Shown one piece after another: positions 35,360-46,225 of a stretch of 64,000 bases of DNA. Origin of the DNA: Rhyzopertha dominica (lineage: Eukaryota; Arthropoda; Insecta; Coleoptera; Bostrichidae); contig QCXZ01000064.1 of the NCBI GenBank assembly GCA_025024175.1, forward strand, positions 20,456,286 to 20,520,285, written 5' to 3'. How positions within the stretch are numbered: the first letter of the stretch is position 1; every line of letters begins with the position of its first letter. The position numbers and the translations under genes were made by a program. A model generated the notes under the pieces. The model had not been told where the DNA came from, searched no databases, and worked only from the letters and a program-made list of their open reading frames with translations.

Positions 35360-35929
35360 AACTAAAATGAAGGAAAGAGCTGAAAGCATGGAGAGCGACC
35401 GTGGAACTAATTCAGAGCCAAAATGGCCTGTAATTAGCCCTATTTTTGCTACTTTTACAAATGCATTGATTCCGTCAATATTTTCAAGGTATTTAGATTT
35501 AATGCAGTACAACAGATATAAAGTGAATAAATTGAAGGAAAATATATTTTTAGTTGTCTCGTGATACGAACGAGCAACTGCAATAGAGTTCAAAAGAAAT
35601 GGAACGCACAGAAGAAAGGATTTTTGTATAAATTTTATGTTTAGATTTTAAGCCATAGCAATACTTGTTTCGAGTTGAACAAGAAATAGTTCTGTCAGTA
35701 CTATCCCAATATATTTTATTAGTGATAAGTCAGACAGTCTTGCCGACAATCCCAAATTTTTTTACGCAAGCATCTTGTAAAGATTATATGAGCTGTATGC
35801 GGCTGGTGTTTGCTTTTTAGAAAATTGCGTATGAGTTAGCTTGAATGTTTGGTATAGCAACAAATTGTAAAACTGTGAATGAACATCGAAACATGTAGTA
35901 TCCGATACCCCGATACGAGGATTAAGAAT
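35360..35929. other. Intergenic sequence, nothing identified
   Basis: No supported feature. The ORFs at 35352-35564 and 35333-35593 lie on opposite strands of the same bases and have no motif. Confidence 0.4.
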
Positions 35930-36065
35930 GCCAGTCGCTCTAGGTCTAATTATACATCTTGCCTTTCACCGCAGAATGGTCTGACATATCTGGGTTCATC
36001 ATGAAACGCTATGCAAAACCTGGACTCATCACCGAAGTAAATGGCTTGACATCGGTCTAAGCGAC
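35930..36065 (-). pseudogene. Tc1/mariner-type transposase scrap
   Basis: The minus strand from about 36045 reads FGDESRFCIAFHDEPRYVRP followed by FCGERQDV. This resembles the box around the first catalytic aspartate of Tc1-like transposases (F-S/G-D-E-S-R-F-x-x-x-x-x-D-G-R-x-x-V-x-R). The frame is then lost and no PDLNP or QDN box follows. It differs from the 2.2-3.9 kb element in sequence, so it belongs to another lineage. Confidence 0.55.
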
Positions 36066-37490
36066 AAGCTTTGTATAGTGAAGTCAGTGGTAACACAGAA
36101 ACAGACGGTACACATAAGGCCTATGTAAAGAGTTCTTTGGCTAACTATTTGTAGAGACACCACAAGAACTTTTATGTTCTGGATTTTCTTTTTATTAAAG
36201 ATAGCTGTTAATTACATCACCCAAGTACTGACATGCATGCCTTAGTAGACAAAAATTTAAAAGGAAGCTGGCTGAAACGCATTTCTTTATTTTGAATTAA
36301 AATGATATACATCTAACTACAAGGTTTATGTAGCCGCACTATATGGCAAATATACTTTTTTGAGGCACACAATGATACAAACTCAGTTAGTGTATAAATA
36401 TTCCAACTATACAAGTACAGTATGTATGTAAGTTATGTTTTGTTTTATTTATAATTTCTATGGAAATGATACTTTTCGTAGTATTATCAGGTTGTTACAA
36501 AAAGTAAAACCTGTTATTAAGGATCGTATTATATAAATAAATTGGTAACTAATTTATTAAAATTATCGTGTATTCTGCTGGATCATTAAACCTTGATATG
36601 TTAGGCACCATAAACAAAATGGAAGCAAACCTTTGGTACCAAGTAATTATTCTAGAAATCTAAACGAATTTTAAAGTAAATTAGTCTTGTCCGATTGGTA
36701 AATTGATTACAGACAAGAAGTTCTTTGGATCTTTTTTTACCTTTAGAAGCGTAAAGTGCAACTTATTACTTATATCTAGTAGCTTTCAATAATCCCAAAT
36801 AAATACATATTTACTGCGCTATTTTGGTATAATGAGTTTCGAAACATTCGATATGAATGTACACGTTATAGAAGTTAACATCAGTAGATACCTTTTTTAT
36901 TTTTATCCTTCAGGCCATTATTAATAGTTTGATTATTATTTATATGTTAAGCAGTTTACTTCCTCTTATTTCATACCTCGAATTCAGATGTAGCGGTTTG
37001 ATATAATTCCGAGAATAGCTTCGACCACTCGCACCCTCGTATATTAGCGATGCATTTCCACATAGTGGGCATATCACGGTCCATATCTTTCCGGTCGAGA
37101 CATAACAATGGCATCTTGCAATGCACGGATGAATGCGGAATTCTCATCCACAAGTGCAATACCGAGACGATTTAGTCAGCTGAGCATAAATAGAAACGCA
37201 GTGCCGATGATGGAACTTAGGAAGTAATTTCGGCGCTGTCACAGAACTGTTATTGGCACAAGTACGTTTACTATTTGTTAAGAATTTTTTTAATATGAAG
37301 ATGCTCTACTCACATAGATATACTAATTTACAAAGTATGTCATCTGTCGAACACGTTAAGTTAGGGATAAAATCTCATTTCCCTTTGCAGGTCATATATT
37401 TCCCTCAAGATTCAAAATGGATATACAGTCGCTAAAAGGTTAAAAACTTTAATTCCGACTAGAGTCACGTAACATCTGATTTTTAAAAAA
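36066..37490. other. AT-rich intergenic sequence, nothing firmly identified
   Basis: Short ORFs at 36971-37159 (minus) and 37253-37435 (plus) have no motif. Confidence 0.4.
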
Positions 37491-37494
37491 CAGC

Positions 37495-37970
37495 CGAACT
37501 TGCAACAAATTATCAAAATGTACACCACATCTTTCCATACAACAGTAAGTTTTTTGAAGTCCTCCCGCTCTTTCTAGAACGTTTCACTTGGAATCCTTCC
37601 TCGCTCGTTAATAATTCTTTGTCGCAAACATTTCAGGCTTGTAGGCTGTGTTTTGTAAACCATGGATTTTAAGTAATTCTGCAAAATCGAAAGTGCTCAA
37701 ATCGGGTAATCATTCCTAGTGCGCCACAGCTACCAATAGATGATCAGGAAATCTGTGATTTAACAAATCCCACACATTATCAGTGTAATGCGGCGGGGCT
37801 CCATTAAGTTGGTAAAATAATTAGTATGCTTCCAAAGTTTGATTCCTTCAGGGCCACGTTAGATTTATAGTTGTTCTGTGATTAATTAAAATTCCACCAA
37901 CGAACGTTCCGCCGTCACACGTTAAGGTTCTGATGAACTTGTGTATGAGCTAGAAAAATATGAGGATTTT
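37495..37970 (-). pseudogene. Mariner-like DDE transposase relic (type B, copy 4)
   Basis: Reading downwards on the minus strand: LNGAPPHYTDNVWDLLNHRF (about 37815-37755), where QDGAPPHY has become LNGAPPHY and so lost the second catalytic aspartate; then FPDHLLV, LPDLSTFDFAELLKIHGLQN in place of SPDLTPLDFFLWG, and further decayed residues to ERCGVHFDNL (about 37520), like the usual C-terminal GGHFEHL. Stops interrupt it repeatedly. TIRs were not found. It is older than copy 3 judging by the number of changes. Confidence 0.65.
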
Positions 37971-38039
37971 CGTCACATTGTGCTGATTTACACCGGCATT
38001 GAAGTGAAACGTGTAAAATTCTTTAGTGGATAACTTTTA

Positions 38040-38295
38040 ACATAATAGATAATAGATAAATAATTTTCATCTGACCATTTCACAAGCACCTCAAGGTTAT
38101 TTAAGTTTTTCACCGAACTTATTTTCATTTAGGCCTTCAGATCATCAGCAAACATTAGACTCTTTGTAGTGAGAACAGCAGTAGGCTCTAAACTGGAACC
38201 TTCAGGGACACCATCGAGTAGCGACAGTGTAGTGGAATGATAGACTCATCTAAGAGCTAACCCTATCCGGTAAATAAGAATATCCGCCATTAGTG
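38040..38295 (-). pseudogene. Jockey/I-type RT fragment
   Basis: The minus strand from about 38290 reads YSYLPDRV, then LDGVPEGSSLEPTAVLT (usual form SGVPQGSHLGPLLF) and KSLMFADDLKA (38135-38165), the RT catalytic box FADD, which is intact. KNLNNLEVLVKWSDEN follows, matching the region just after it. A deletion between the GVPQGS and FADD boxes removes about 10 residues. It ends about 650 bases before the plus-strand LINE at 38954 and belongs to a different copy. Confidence 0.65.
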
Positions 38296-38950
38296 CTAAA
38301 ATTAGAACACAATCGAGTTCTGAGAGATTTTGATTGAATATGCTTGTCACTGTTGCACCATATGCAACCATCGATATTACTGTAGCGCATTAAACGGATT
38401 CCATTTTGTTAGAGGAAGGATGGTTCTAAAGAAACACAGCTCCATTATCAGATAGATTCTATCCTTAATTTAAAACGCCCTAAGCTGTTCTTGCGAAACT
38501 ATTGTGCACTCAGCTGTGTTTATTTTTATTCACGTAAAACTCTTAACTACTTCCTTATTCTTACCTTCATTGGATCTCCTTCACTTAATATCTTTTTACC
38601 TCCTGGTCATTGTAGTTTTGAGACAAAAACAATAACTGGCAAATAGAAAATACAGTCACAAATATTTATTTATGAACAATGGAACTACAATAGCTAATGT
38701 TTCCCCCTCAAACACCAATAAATTTATATAATTTACTACACTTAATAAAGAAAAAGTAAACAAAACTTAGTTACAATAAACTGTGCGAAGCTGTAATTGT
38801 ATTTGACAGTTACGTGAAATTATTAAAACGACTTGCATCTCCGTTCATAAGGCACATAAAATAAAGCCTAATCAATAATACAAATGTATAATTTCTATTG
38901 TTAACTAAGAATATTCTCATTTTTCTACCTATCGAAGTGCTCCTGTGTAA
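38296..38950. other. Spacer before the LINE, nothing identified
   Basis: AT-rich. It may contain the decayed 5' region of the RT relic or the 5' end of the following LINE, but no motif supports either. Confidence 0.35.
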
Positions 38951-38953
38951 TTA

Positions 38954-41761
38954 ATGATTAAGCGATTCATCTATTTGTTACTTCTGTCTTTTGTTATGGA
39001 TAGTAATTTTTCATTGATGCATATCAACATTCGCTGGTTAGCACCGAAGATTGGTGAACTTCAGGAAATGATGTGTAATTATAATTTTAGTATTTTAGAT
39101 GTAACAGAAACATGGCCAACACTGCATATACTCACGTCAAGCGTAAATTTAGAGGGCTACAGTTTCATTTGGAGGGACCGAGTATGCCGTGGGGGTGGTG
39201 TAGTGGGTATGTACATACTTTCAAATCTCAAATATAAGATAATAGATTTTGATAGTAGTGATATTGAACACTTGTGGATTGAGGTTGCTATTGATAAAAA
39301 AAGAATTGTGGTGGGAACAATTTATAGACCTGATAACTCTGGGAATAATGCATACCGCAGATTTTTTGAGTCCCTTGATGACACCATTTCCCATATGTTG
39401 CTCTTTGCTGATGATTTATATATCATGGGTGATTTTAATATTGATCTTTTAAATTTTTCTTCTCTGGCTGCTAAACATATGACGTAATATTTAGAGACAG
39501 TAGGTTTAAAACAAATTATTACAGAGTCAACGAAAACTACTGCGGGATCGTCTACTTTACTAGACCACATCATTGTTAGTAATGAGGATGTTGTAATTAA
39601 ACACTGCGTAACTCCTGTCTATAACCTATCTGATCATGACCTAGTATTTTGTGTTGTAAAGTATGCTGCTCCTTAACCTTTTTCTAAATTTGTTACTATA
39701 AGAGATTTTAAAAACCTGGATGAGAGGCAATTTTACAATGATTTACGCTCCATACCTTGGAAAAATTTATACGATGTGGAAAACATAAATGAAAAAATCA
39801 ACTTTTTGAATGACAACATTCTTACATTGTTGGATTTACATGCCCCTATTAAAAAAATCAAGGCAACGAAGAAAAAGGCTCCATGGTTAACTGATAACTT
39901 GCAATATATATTATATCACGTCGTGATGTAGCTTTTAAAAAATTTAAACGTACTAGTAATGTTGAGCATTGGAAGTATTATAAACAGCTTCGAAATTATG
40001 CTACAGTGTTATGCCGCAAAGAAAAAAGAATTTATTACACCAGACGTTTTCAAGATAACCCGTCTAGGTCTTGGAAATGCATTAAAGAGCTAGGTATATG
40101 TTCTTCAAACTTTTCAAACACATCTTTACCTATTTGGTTAACTGATGTTGGTAATATAAACGACTATTTCATTAATAGCGTACCTATCTTAGAACCTGAT
40201 GAAGACATGATAACTTACTTTCAGGAAAATACCCTTGTAACAAACGGAGATTCAAAACTAGTTTTTGTACCTGTGACTCAGGATATTGTGGCAAAATTGA
40301 TCACTACAATTGAAACGAATGCTGCTGGGGTCGATAGTCTCAGCATTTACATAATTAAACTGTGTTGTCCATATCTGATGCCTTACATAACACATATTAT
40401 TAATTACTGTATTATAAATTCTAAAATGCCAGCTATATGGAAGCACGCTTACGTAATACCTACTCCTAAAGTAAGTGATCCACAGAATTTAAGTGATCTC
40501 AGACCAATTAGTATACTACCAGCTTTATCTAAAGTATTAGAAAAAAATTATTCAAAAACAATTGTCTAGTCACTTGAAATATACAATATTTTACCTGAAA
40601 CACAAACCGGTTTTCGCTCTGGACATAGTTGCAGTACTGCCCTTTTGAATGTAGTGGATGATATACTGAATGCCACAGACAAGGGTCTTCTGACATTAAT
40701 GGTATCACTGGATTATTCGAAGGCTTTTGACGCATTAAATCATAATATCATGGTGAGTATACTAAATCACATTGGATTAAGTGAGCAGGCAACAAACTTT
40801 TTTCGGGATTATCTATCAGATAGGAAACAAATCGTATCTTTGAATAATGTGCAATCAAACTGCCTCTATGTCACAAGAGGAGTCCCTCAAGGATCCATTT
40901 TAGGTCCACTTCTCTTTATAATTTACACACGAACGCTACATAATTGTCTCCATCATTGCAAAATCATGTCATATGTCCTTTCCGCCCGCAGATGTAGTCC
41001 TTAGTATTAATAAATTTAATGAAGATCTATTCCAACTATTAATTACCTCTAAAGCCCATGCCCTGATGTTGAACCCCAAGAAATCTAAGGCTATTATTTT
41101 TGGGAAAAGAAAGGATATAGTGGACTATTAGGGTAGCATTGTAGTTAAAATAGAAAACTAAAAATTAGATCTTGAGAGCACAATAAATATATTAGGGCTA
41201 ACTATAGATCAAAATATGCGTTTTAAAAAACATATTTCAAAATGCCCTCAAATGTCCTACTTAAGTTTAAAAACTTTGTATTCAAATAGACATCTCTTAC
41301 CCCAGTCAGTAAAATTACTATTATGCAACTCATTAATAATCTCTCTATTTGACTATTGTGACACCATATATGGTCCCTGCCTTGATAATTTAGACAAGTC
41401 TAGAATTCAACGTGTGCAAAATTCCTGCGTAAGGCTGGCATTAGGAATGAGTAAATATCAGCACATTTCGCGTGCTTTTCGTGAAATTAATTGGTTGAGA
41501 ATTTGCAGTCGTAGAATCCTGCATGAACTTTGTATATACCAACTATACAATAAAATAACTTTCCGCACAGATGTACATAATTTAAATGTGAGATACAAGG
41601 GCCTACTTACCCCTCCACAACACCGCACAGAAATGTTTAGGCGATTTTTTTCATACAGGGTGACTCATATGTGGAATACAGCTAATCACACTATAAAAAA
41701 TGCACCTAGTGCCAAATTTAAAATGTATTACAAAGCCCGCTTGCTGCAGCTTGAATGTTAA
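38954..41761 (+). pseudogene. LINE ORF2: endonuclease and reverse transcriptase, disabled
   Basis: Endonuclease motifs: LMHINIRWLAPKIGEL, TETW, GTIYRP, GDFNIDLL (to about 39450) and LSDHDLVF (about 39630). RT motifs: LSDLRPISILPALSKVLEK (about 40490), QTGFRSGHSCSTALL (40606), SLDYSKAFDALNH (first catalytic aspartate, about 40705), TRGVPQGSILGPLLF (40870-40918). The YADD box near 40975-40995 is reduced to PADVV, so the second and third catalytic aspartates are not both present. Stops at 39485-39487, about 39675 and 40567-40569, and frame changes near 39915 and 40960, disable it. The C-terminal part (41216-41761) is open. Confidence 0.85.
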
Positions 41762-42132
41762 TGAATTATTATTTTCTTTTTTAATTTATTATTTCTTCTT
41801 TAACGTAAGTAATGTATACATAGTGCATAACATGAAACTGTATCGCATTATCTTGGCTTGTGATTCGCTCGCTCCCGCTCTCTCTCTCTATCTCCTTGAT
41901 TATTGCTACGACTATCGCGTTTACTACTTTACCAATCACTCCCTAACTTCTTTTAATTGTATCTCTAGGATATCACTTATTTTAATATGTTACCCACTCA
42001 AACTCATTTTTGTTTGTTTTGTTGTGTATTATGGGTTAAATGGTAGAACAGTGCGAATCAGCCTACTCTACGAGTGGTTGATGCGCAACTGAATTTCGCC
42101 TAATTGTGCATTGCTTTATTCTTTTGTACTTT

Positions 42133-42167
42133 AATAAAAAAAAATTGTGATTAAGATGCACAATAAA
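42133..42167 (+). terminator. LINE poly-A signals
   Basis: AATAAA occurs at 42133-42138 and again at 42162-42167, just before the microsatellite tail. This is the position expected for the 3' end of the retrotransposon transcript. Confidence 0.6.
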
Positions 42168-42171
42168 GACG

Positions 42172-42193
42172 TTTATTATTATTATTATTGTTG

Positions 42194-42276
<83 letters not shown>
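42172..42276 (+). repeat. (ATT)n microsatellite, LINE 3' tail
   Basis: About 105 bases of ATT repeats with one GTT-type interruption near 42190-42200 directly follow the LINE 3' end. Such tails are used as 3' termini by several non-LTR families. Confidence 0.9.
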
Positions 42277-42278
<2 letters not shown>

Positions 42279-43740
42279 TCTTTTCACTTCAGACGTTTGA
42301 CTGGGTGACTGGGTAATACTTAGCTACTTAAACTCTAGGCGTTGCTCGTTGTTTTATAAGCACCAGAATGCCTCGAAGTTAATTTAAGTTTGTCCATTGT
42401 CTGTTAATGTCTAGTAACACTGGAGAGATTACAGAAGCTTGAGGGGTTTGTATAACGCGTCCGAACACAGACAGTGCTCTAATAAGTGGCAGCAACATGT
42501 AAAGTCAACGGGCTGTTCCTAGATAGTCGAGGGTTACATTCTCGCCATGAAAATAGTTGCATTTGCCATTCCAAGTACTCACTCTAACGTTGTTTGTCTG
42601 TGCAGCTTATTACGGGCAGCGTAGACGTTTTATTTAACTGATTAAGCTAAGGGATATGCTCAGACGTAAAAGGTTTGTAAGAACAGAAAGTATTTTTGCC
42701 TGATATTCGCATTAGCTTTATGAAGCGTGCATGCTTTTACCGAAGCGATTTTTAAAAGATGAATACTTAAAGATCACAGAGGATTCTTAATATAAATATT
42801 TACATATTATAATAGGATTTACCGTTGCAGTCCAAAAACGAAGTACAACCAGAATGTTTAAAAAAGTTACAGTTACACTGCCTCAAATAAAAAACTTTTT
42901 TTTTTCGTTTCTTGTTTCTCATTTCGCATGTTTTTTACCTGCTAAAACGTAACAGTAAATTTCTAAGCCAGTGGTCAAATCTTAAAGTATGTAAGTGACA
43001 AAAAATAAATGAACAAACAGGAGACCACAGCTCTAACAGCAGATATGATGCATAAAAGGTAGATATAAAAACTAGCCTAGTCACAAAACAATTTGGTCAG
43101 TTTAAGAAAGAAACCTAAAGTCCGCAGACCGGAAATATACCGTTGAGTACCACTACTCGATCTAGAGATCGAGCAAGCGAACGGAATAAACACATACGAA
43201 ATCACTTAAAAAATCGCCAACACCATAACTCAAGAATAACCCACAGGATTCAGTATTGCTAGTTGCAAGTCAAGAAAGCAATAAACAAGGAGGTCCTAAA
43301 TCTATACACAACCTCAAAGAGCATGTCAACACTACTACACTTAGTTACACTTAAACACCACTTGTAAAATCGCTACTTCATATATCATTTGCAGAGTTTT
43401 TATACCGCATTGGCTACTGAATTTGTAATCAATCCTCATTATCAAGGTATTCACACCGGTGTAGCTGTAGCTAGTACCTACTTTATGTAAGTATGGGTAT
43501 GGAGATATCTTGTATATATCTCAACTTGTCATTGCTCCTTGTACTTTCCGGTACACAGCTTTTTCAGCTAATACTTTCCGACTTTACAATACATAGTTGT
43601 GCCAAATAAGATTACATTTTACACATGGACTTCGAATAACGAAACATTTGTGCAGCATAAGTTTGCAAACTGTAGCAATATCAGCTATAATCTCGCATGA
43701 AAACACATTGTTTCTACTAATAACATTTCTAACAAAGCCA
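42277..43740. other. Intergenic sequence, nothing firmly identified
   Basis: No coding frame is supported. A small palindrome, CTCGATCTAGAGATCGAG, lies at about 43157-43174. Confidence 0.4.
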
Positions 43741-43802
43741 AGTTTGATCGTAATCTTGGGTCTTTTGGAATATACTGCATCGGTTTGGGAAATAGCGTCG
43801 AA

Positions 43803-43834
43803 GTTTCGTCCGCTCTTATAAGGGGCATCTTCAG
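43803..43834 (-). ncRNA. Hammerhead-like core, inverted copy
   Basis: On the minus strand: CTGAAGA (43834-43828), a degenerate stem II (TGCCCC ... GCGGAC, with one mismatch in the inner four pairs) and GAAAC (43807-43803). The core CUGANGA and GAAA elements are both intact. Confidence 0.45.
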
Positions 43835-43957
43835 AATGGGAATATAAAATAGGTAGGCCACAACCTATTCCCATTTTTTCTCCATTGGGATCTAGTTCAG
43901 CTAGTACGTGTTGCTCGTGTTAAGTTCTGCCATATTCGTTAATTCTATATTCTTGAC

Positions 43958-43985
43958 CTGAAAATGCCATAAGAGCGGGCGAAAC
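43958..43985 (+). ncRNA. Hammerhead-like core, direct copy
   Basis: CTGAAAA (43958-43964), then GCC (43966-43968), a short loop, GGC (43978-43980) and GAAAC (43981-43985). Compared with the inverted copy, the core has one G-to-A change and one C is lost from stem II, so it is likely inactive. Confidence 0.4.
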
Positions 43986-44050
43986 GTCAACTCTATTTCC
44001 CAAACGGACGCAGTTCGTCCCAAAGCGACTAAGATCGCAATCTGATTAGG

Positions 44051-44489
44051 GTCGCAAAAACTTACGTTCCAAGTCAAGCCAAGTCTATCTTAATTGCAGC
44101 TGAGGTGTTTTCGGAGTAAACCTCTCATAATTTTAAAACGGATTACTTGATTTCAATTTACTAGACGTAATTATTAGATGACAAAAGTTATTTAATTTTG
44201 AGCACAAATTTATTGCTATTCGGGTTTGAGAAGCCATGTCACCTTTGTGATGTGACTTAACATTCTTTGAAAATCACACCGAAAATTTCAAAGATCCTAG
44301 TATCTGTTCACATTATCGGTATTTTAAAGCAACTATTTTGGTCTGGTATCCCAATATATTCGGGAGCCAGGATCCCGGTTTATGACCCCTTAATGCCAAT
44401 GCAGACCTGATCTGACCTGACCGGATATCAGAGGTATTAAATTCAAAAACTCACCAAATCGCTCATGATTTGTTGACGGAAGAAGATGG
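44051..44489. other. Spacer, nothing identified
   Basis: No feature is supported beyond proximity to the Penelope-type repeats. Confidence 0.35.
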
Positions 44490-44645
44490 CGAAGTTTTAA
44501 CATAATCTGCTAAATCGTCGTGGATAAATTTAACTGACCACGAACACTTTTTGTGAACATAATGCTTTGAAACCTCTATTCTTAAACGTAAGCTTTCGAA
44601 CGACACGCAGTTCCTTGCCCAAAGTGGAGAAATTCACTAGATAAT
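44490..44645 (-). repeat. Dispersed repeat family C, copy 1
   Basis: The reverse complement of this block matches 58295-58440. The strongest shared string is GTTCGAAAGCTTACGTT, followed by AAGAATAGA, a TTTGAAACC-like block, and CCACG.CGATTTA. The preceding CTAGTGAATTT is also shared. Divergence is substantial, so the copies are old. No coding frame is shared. Confidence 0.6.
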
Positions 44646-44769
44646 TTCTGCTGCCCCTCATTAAATGCATTTTTTTTTAATCTTGATACCATGCTTTTTT
44701 CAAAATTGGGATGCGTATGCGTTCAATTTGATATTCTTAAACGACAGCGACTGAATTGGAAGACACTAA

Positions 44770-44926
44770 GGCCGGGTTGCACAAACGTGGATCAAAGTTA
44801 ATCCGGGTTTAATCCCCGGTCGTTGCTATAGCAACACCAAACAGAACACCGGATTCATGACGTTGCTAGGCAACGACTGCGGATTAAACCGGGATTAACT
44901 TTGATCCACGTTTGTGCAACTGGGCC
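44770..44926. mobile_element. Palindromic MITE with TAA target duplication
   Basis: The 157-bp unit folds back along most of its length. The left end is GGCCGGGTTGCACAAACGTG and the right end is its near-exact inverse, ending AACTGGGCC. The arms continue through GGATCAAAGTTAATCC.GG and the CGTTGCTA.AGCAAC-type block near the loop. TAA flanks both ends (44767-44769 and 44927-44929), consistent with a PIF/Harbinger-type three-base duplication. It has no coding capacity. Confidence 0.85.
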
Positions 44927-44929
44927 TAA

Positions 44930-45179
44930 AAGTGCTTTCAAAAAGATAAGTATTTCTAACGGTTACTGTTTTCTTAAAGCGACATACTTTAAAATATTAT
45001 GTGCAAATATAGGCGACTTATGACTTTATTTAAACAAACATCTGTATCGTGTATTTAAGTTTATTTTCTTTAAATGTAGACAATAGAAAGTTTTAATTTT
45101 GTAGTAAAAACTTTAGTCTTAACTAATGTCATAATGGTCACTCCTACATTACTAACGCAATAAATTTATTTCTCTGTAG
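44930..45179. other. Short spacer, nothing identified
   Basis: AT-rich with no supported feature. Confidence 0.4.
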
Positions 45180-45760
45180 ATTTCACAAATGGCCCGTGAA
45201 GGCTTGGATGGGGCGTGCAATCACACGGGGCTAAAATTTCACCGACCACCCCCATATTGGGTAAACACGCGTAAATTTGTAGTTATCAAAACTTTCAGCG
45301 GATACAGCTGCGCTGACATACAATTTTGGGTTATAAAACACCCGTGGACGCGCACACGATAAATTACATGTCCTAACGAGACCCCAAATAATATCACAAA
45401 TTTATTACTTCCACGTATTATTTTTATGATCGCCATGTTTTACAACTATCCGTGATCCAGTTTAATTGCCACCGAAAAAATGAAGGAACGTCGTGTTAAT
45501 TGCCGGCGAGCAGATGCGTGTGCTGGGAGGCGTTCAGGACCCACCCCCGTGTTTAGTCTGCCTTATGTGCAGTATATTTCAAAAGTTGCGGGTCTGGTGG
45601 AAATATATCATATGACAACTTGCGGTTGTTCGGTCGTTTATAACGCGGTGTCGTTGCCTTGGCTTCCGGATCCTCGGGTTATCTAAGGTTTGTTGGTGAC
45701 GGTGATTTAAGCCCCACGGTTACTGGAACCGGAGCGTGCTTAGAAAGGGGCTGGCAGCTT
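45180..45760. other. GC-elevated island with an unassigned ORF
   Basis: Composition shifts to less AT-rich here. A 68-codon plus-strand ORF (45480-45686) with several CpG-rich codons has no recognised domain. A minus-strand ORF (45239-45436) overlaps the first half of the island. It may be a promoter and first exon, or a relic; I see no TATA box or splice sites strong enough to decide. Confidence 0.2.
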
Positions 45761-46110
45761 TAAGACCTACGGAAATATTTAGATCCCATAATTTTGGATA
45801 CTCCGATGAGAATATTCTTATTTCGTAGGTATACAAAATGTGAATATATAAATATCTACCAGAAAGGTTATAGCTTTGAATATAAAAAGCCATATTAGTT
45901 CTGCATATTTTAAATAGAAAATAAGAAAACTTCCAGTACTTAGTACAAAGATGGTTTATTTATTTTACGTATTTTTGTGCCTTTCTTTGCAACAGCTTCC
46001 TTGAACTAGTGGTCCATATAACCAATTCAAACCGCCCGGCTTTAAACAAATCGTTTAACTGACAATATAGTTCTTCTAGTCTATGTAATTTTTTCCTGTA
46101 ATACTTTAAA
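45761..46110. other. AT-rich spacer, nothing identified
   Basis: No supported feature. Confidence 0.4.
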
Positions 46111-46114
46111 AATC

Positions 46115-46190
46115 TTTTTCAAACTGCAAGTAGTGGTGTGCGACAAGGACCAGTATTAGAATCCTTTCTTTAATTTATACGCATACGTAT
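46115..46190 (+). pseudogene. Tiny RT relic
   Basis: The plus strand reads SSGVRQGPVLESFL near 46128-46170. This resembles the SGVRQGxxLSPxLF box of non-LTR reverse transcriptases. The frame ends at once. With so little sequence, chance remains possible. Confidence 0.35.
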
Positions 46191-46225
46191 TTTGATGTGA
46201 CAGTTTCAAATATTGTAAAAAGTAC

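Larger units (their letters stand above)
38954..42276 (+). mobile_element. Non-LTR retrotransposon (CR1/Jockey-like), nearly complete
   Basis: This 3.3-kb element has, in order, an apurinic-type endonuclease, a reverse transcriptase, a C-terminal region, a 3' untranslated region of about 400 bases with two AATAAA signals, and an ATT microsatellite tail of about 105 bases. No RNase H is visible. An upstream gag-like ORF1 was not found, so the 5' end may be truncated near 38.9 kb. No target duplication could be identified. The C-terminal region (RIQRVQNSCVRLALGMSKY and VHNLNVRYKGLLTPPQH) is typical of insect CR1/Jockey-group elements. Confidence 0.85.
43745..44050. repeat. Inverted pair of Penelope-type terminal-repeat segments
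   Basis: The reverse complement of about 43745-43870 matches 43940-44045. Shared blocks in order are a CTGAAGATGCC-type box, ATAAGAGCGG, CGAAAC, CTATTTCCCAAAC, GGACGCAG or its variant, CCCAAAG, and AAGAT-CGCAATC. The two units face away from a centre near 43890. Each contains a hammerhead-like core. The arrangement matches Penelope-like elements, whose terminal repeats can be inverted, but no RT or nuclease frame lies between them. Confidence 0.6.

Noticed and set aside
39322..39573. Minus-strand ORF inside the LINE endonuclease
   Set aside because: Shadow of the plus-strand endonuclease frame; also true for ORFs at 40258-40446 and 40529-40735.
42172..42276. CRISPR-like or satellite array
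   Set aside because: A simple ATT microsatellite forming the LINE tail; there are no spacers and the DNA is eukaryotic.
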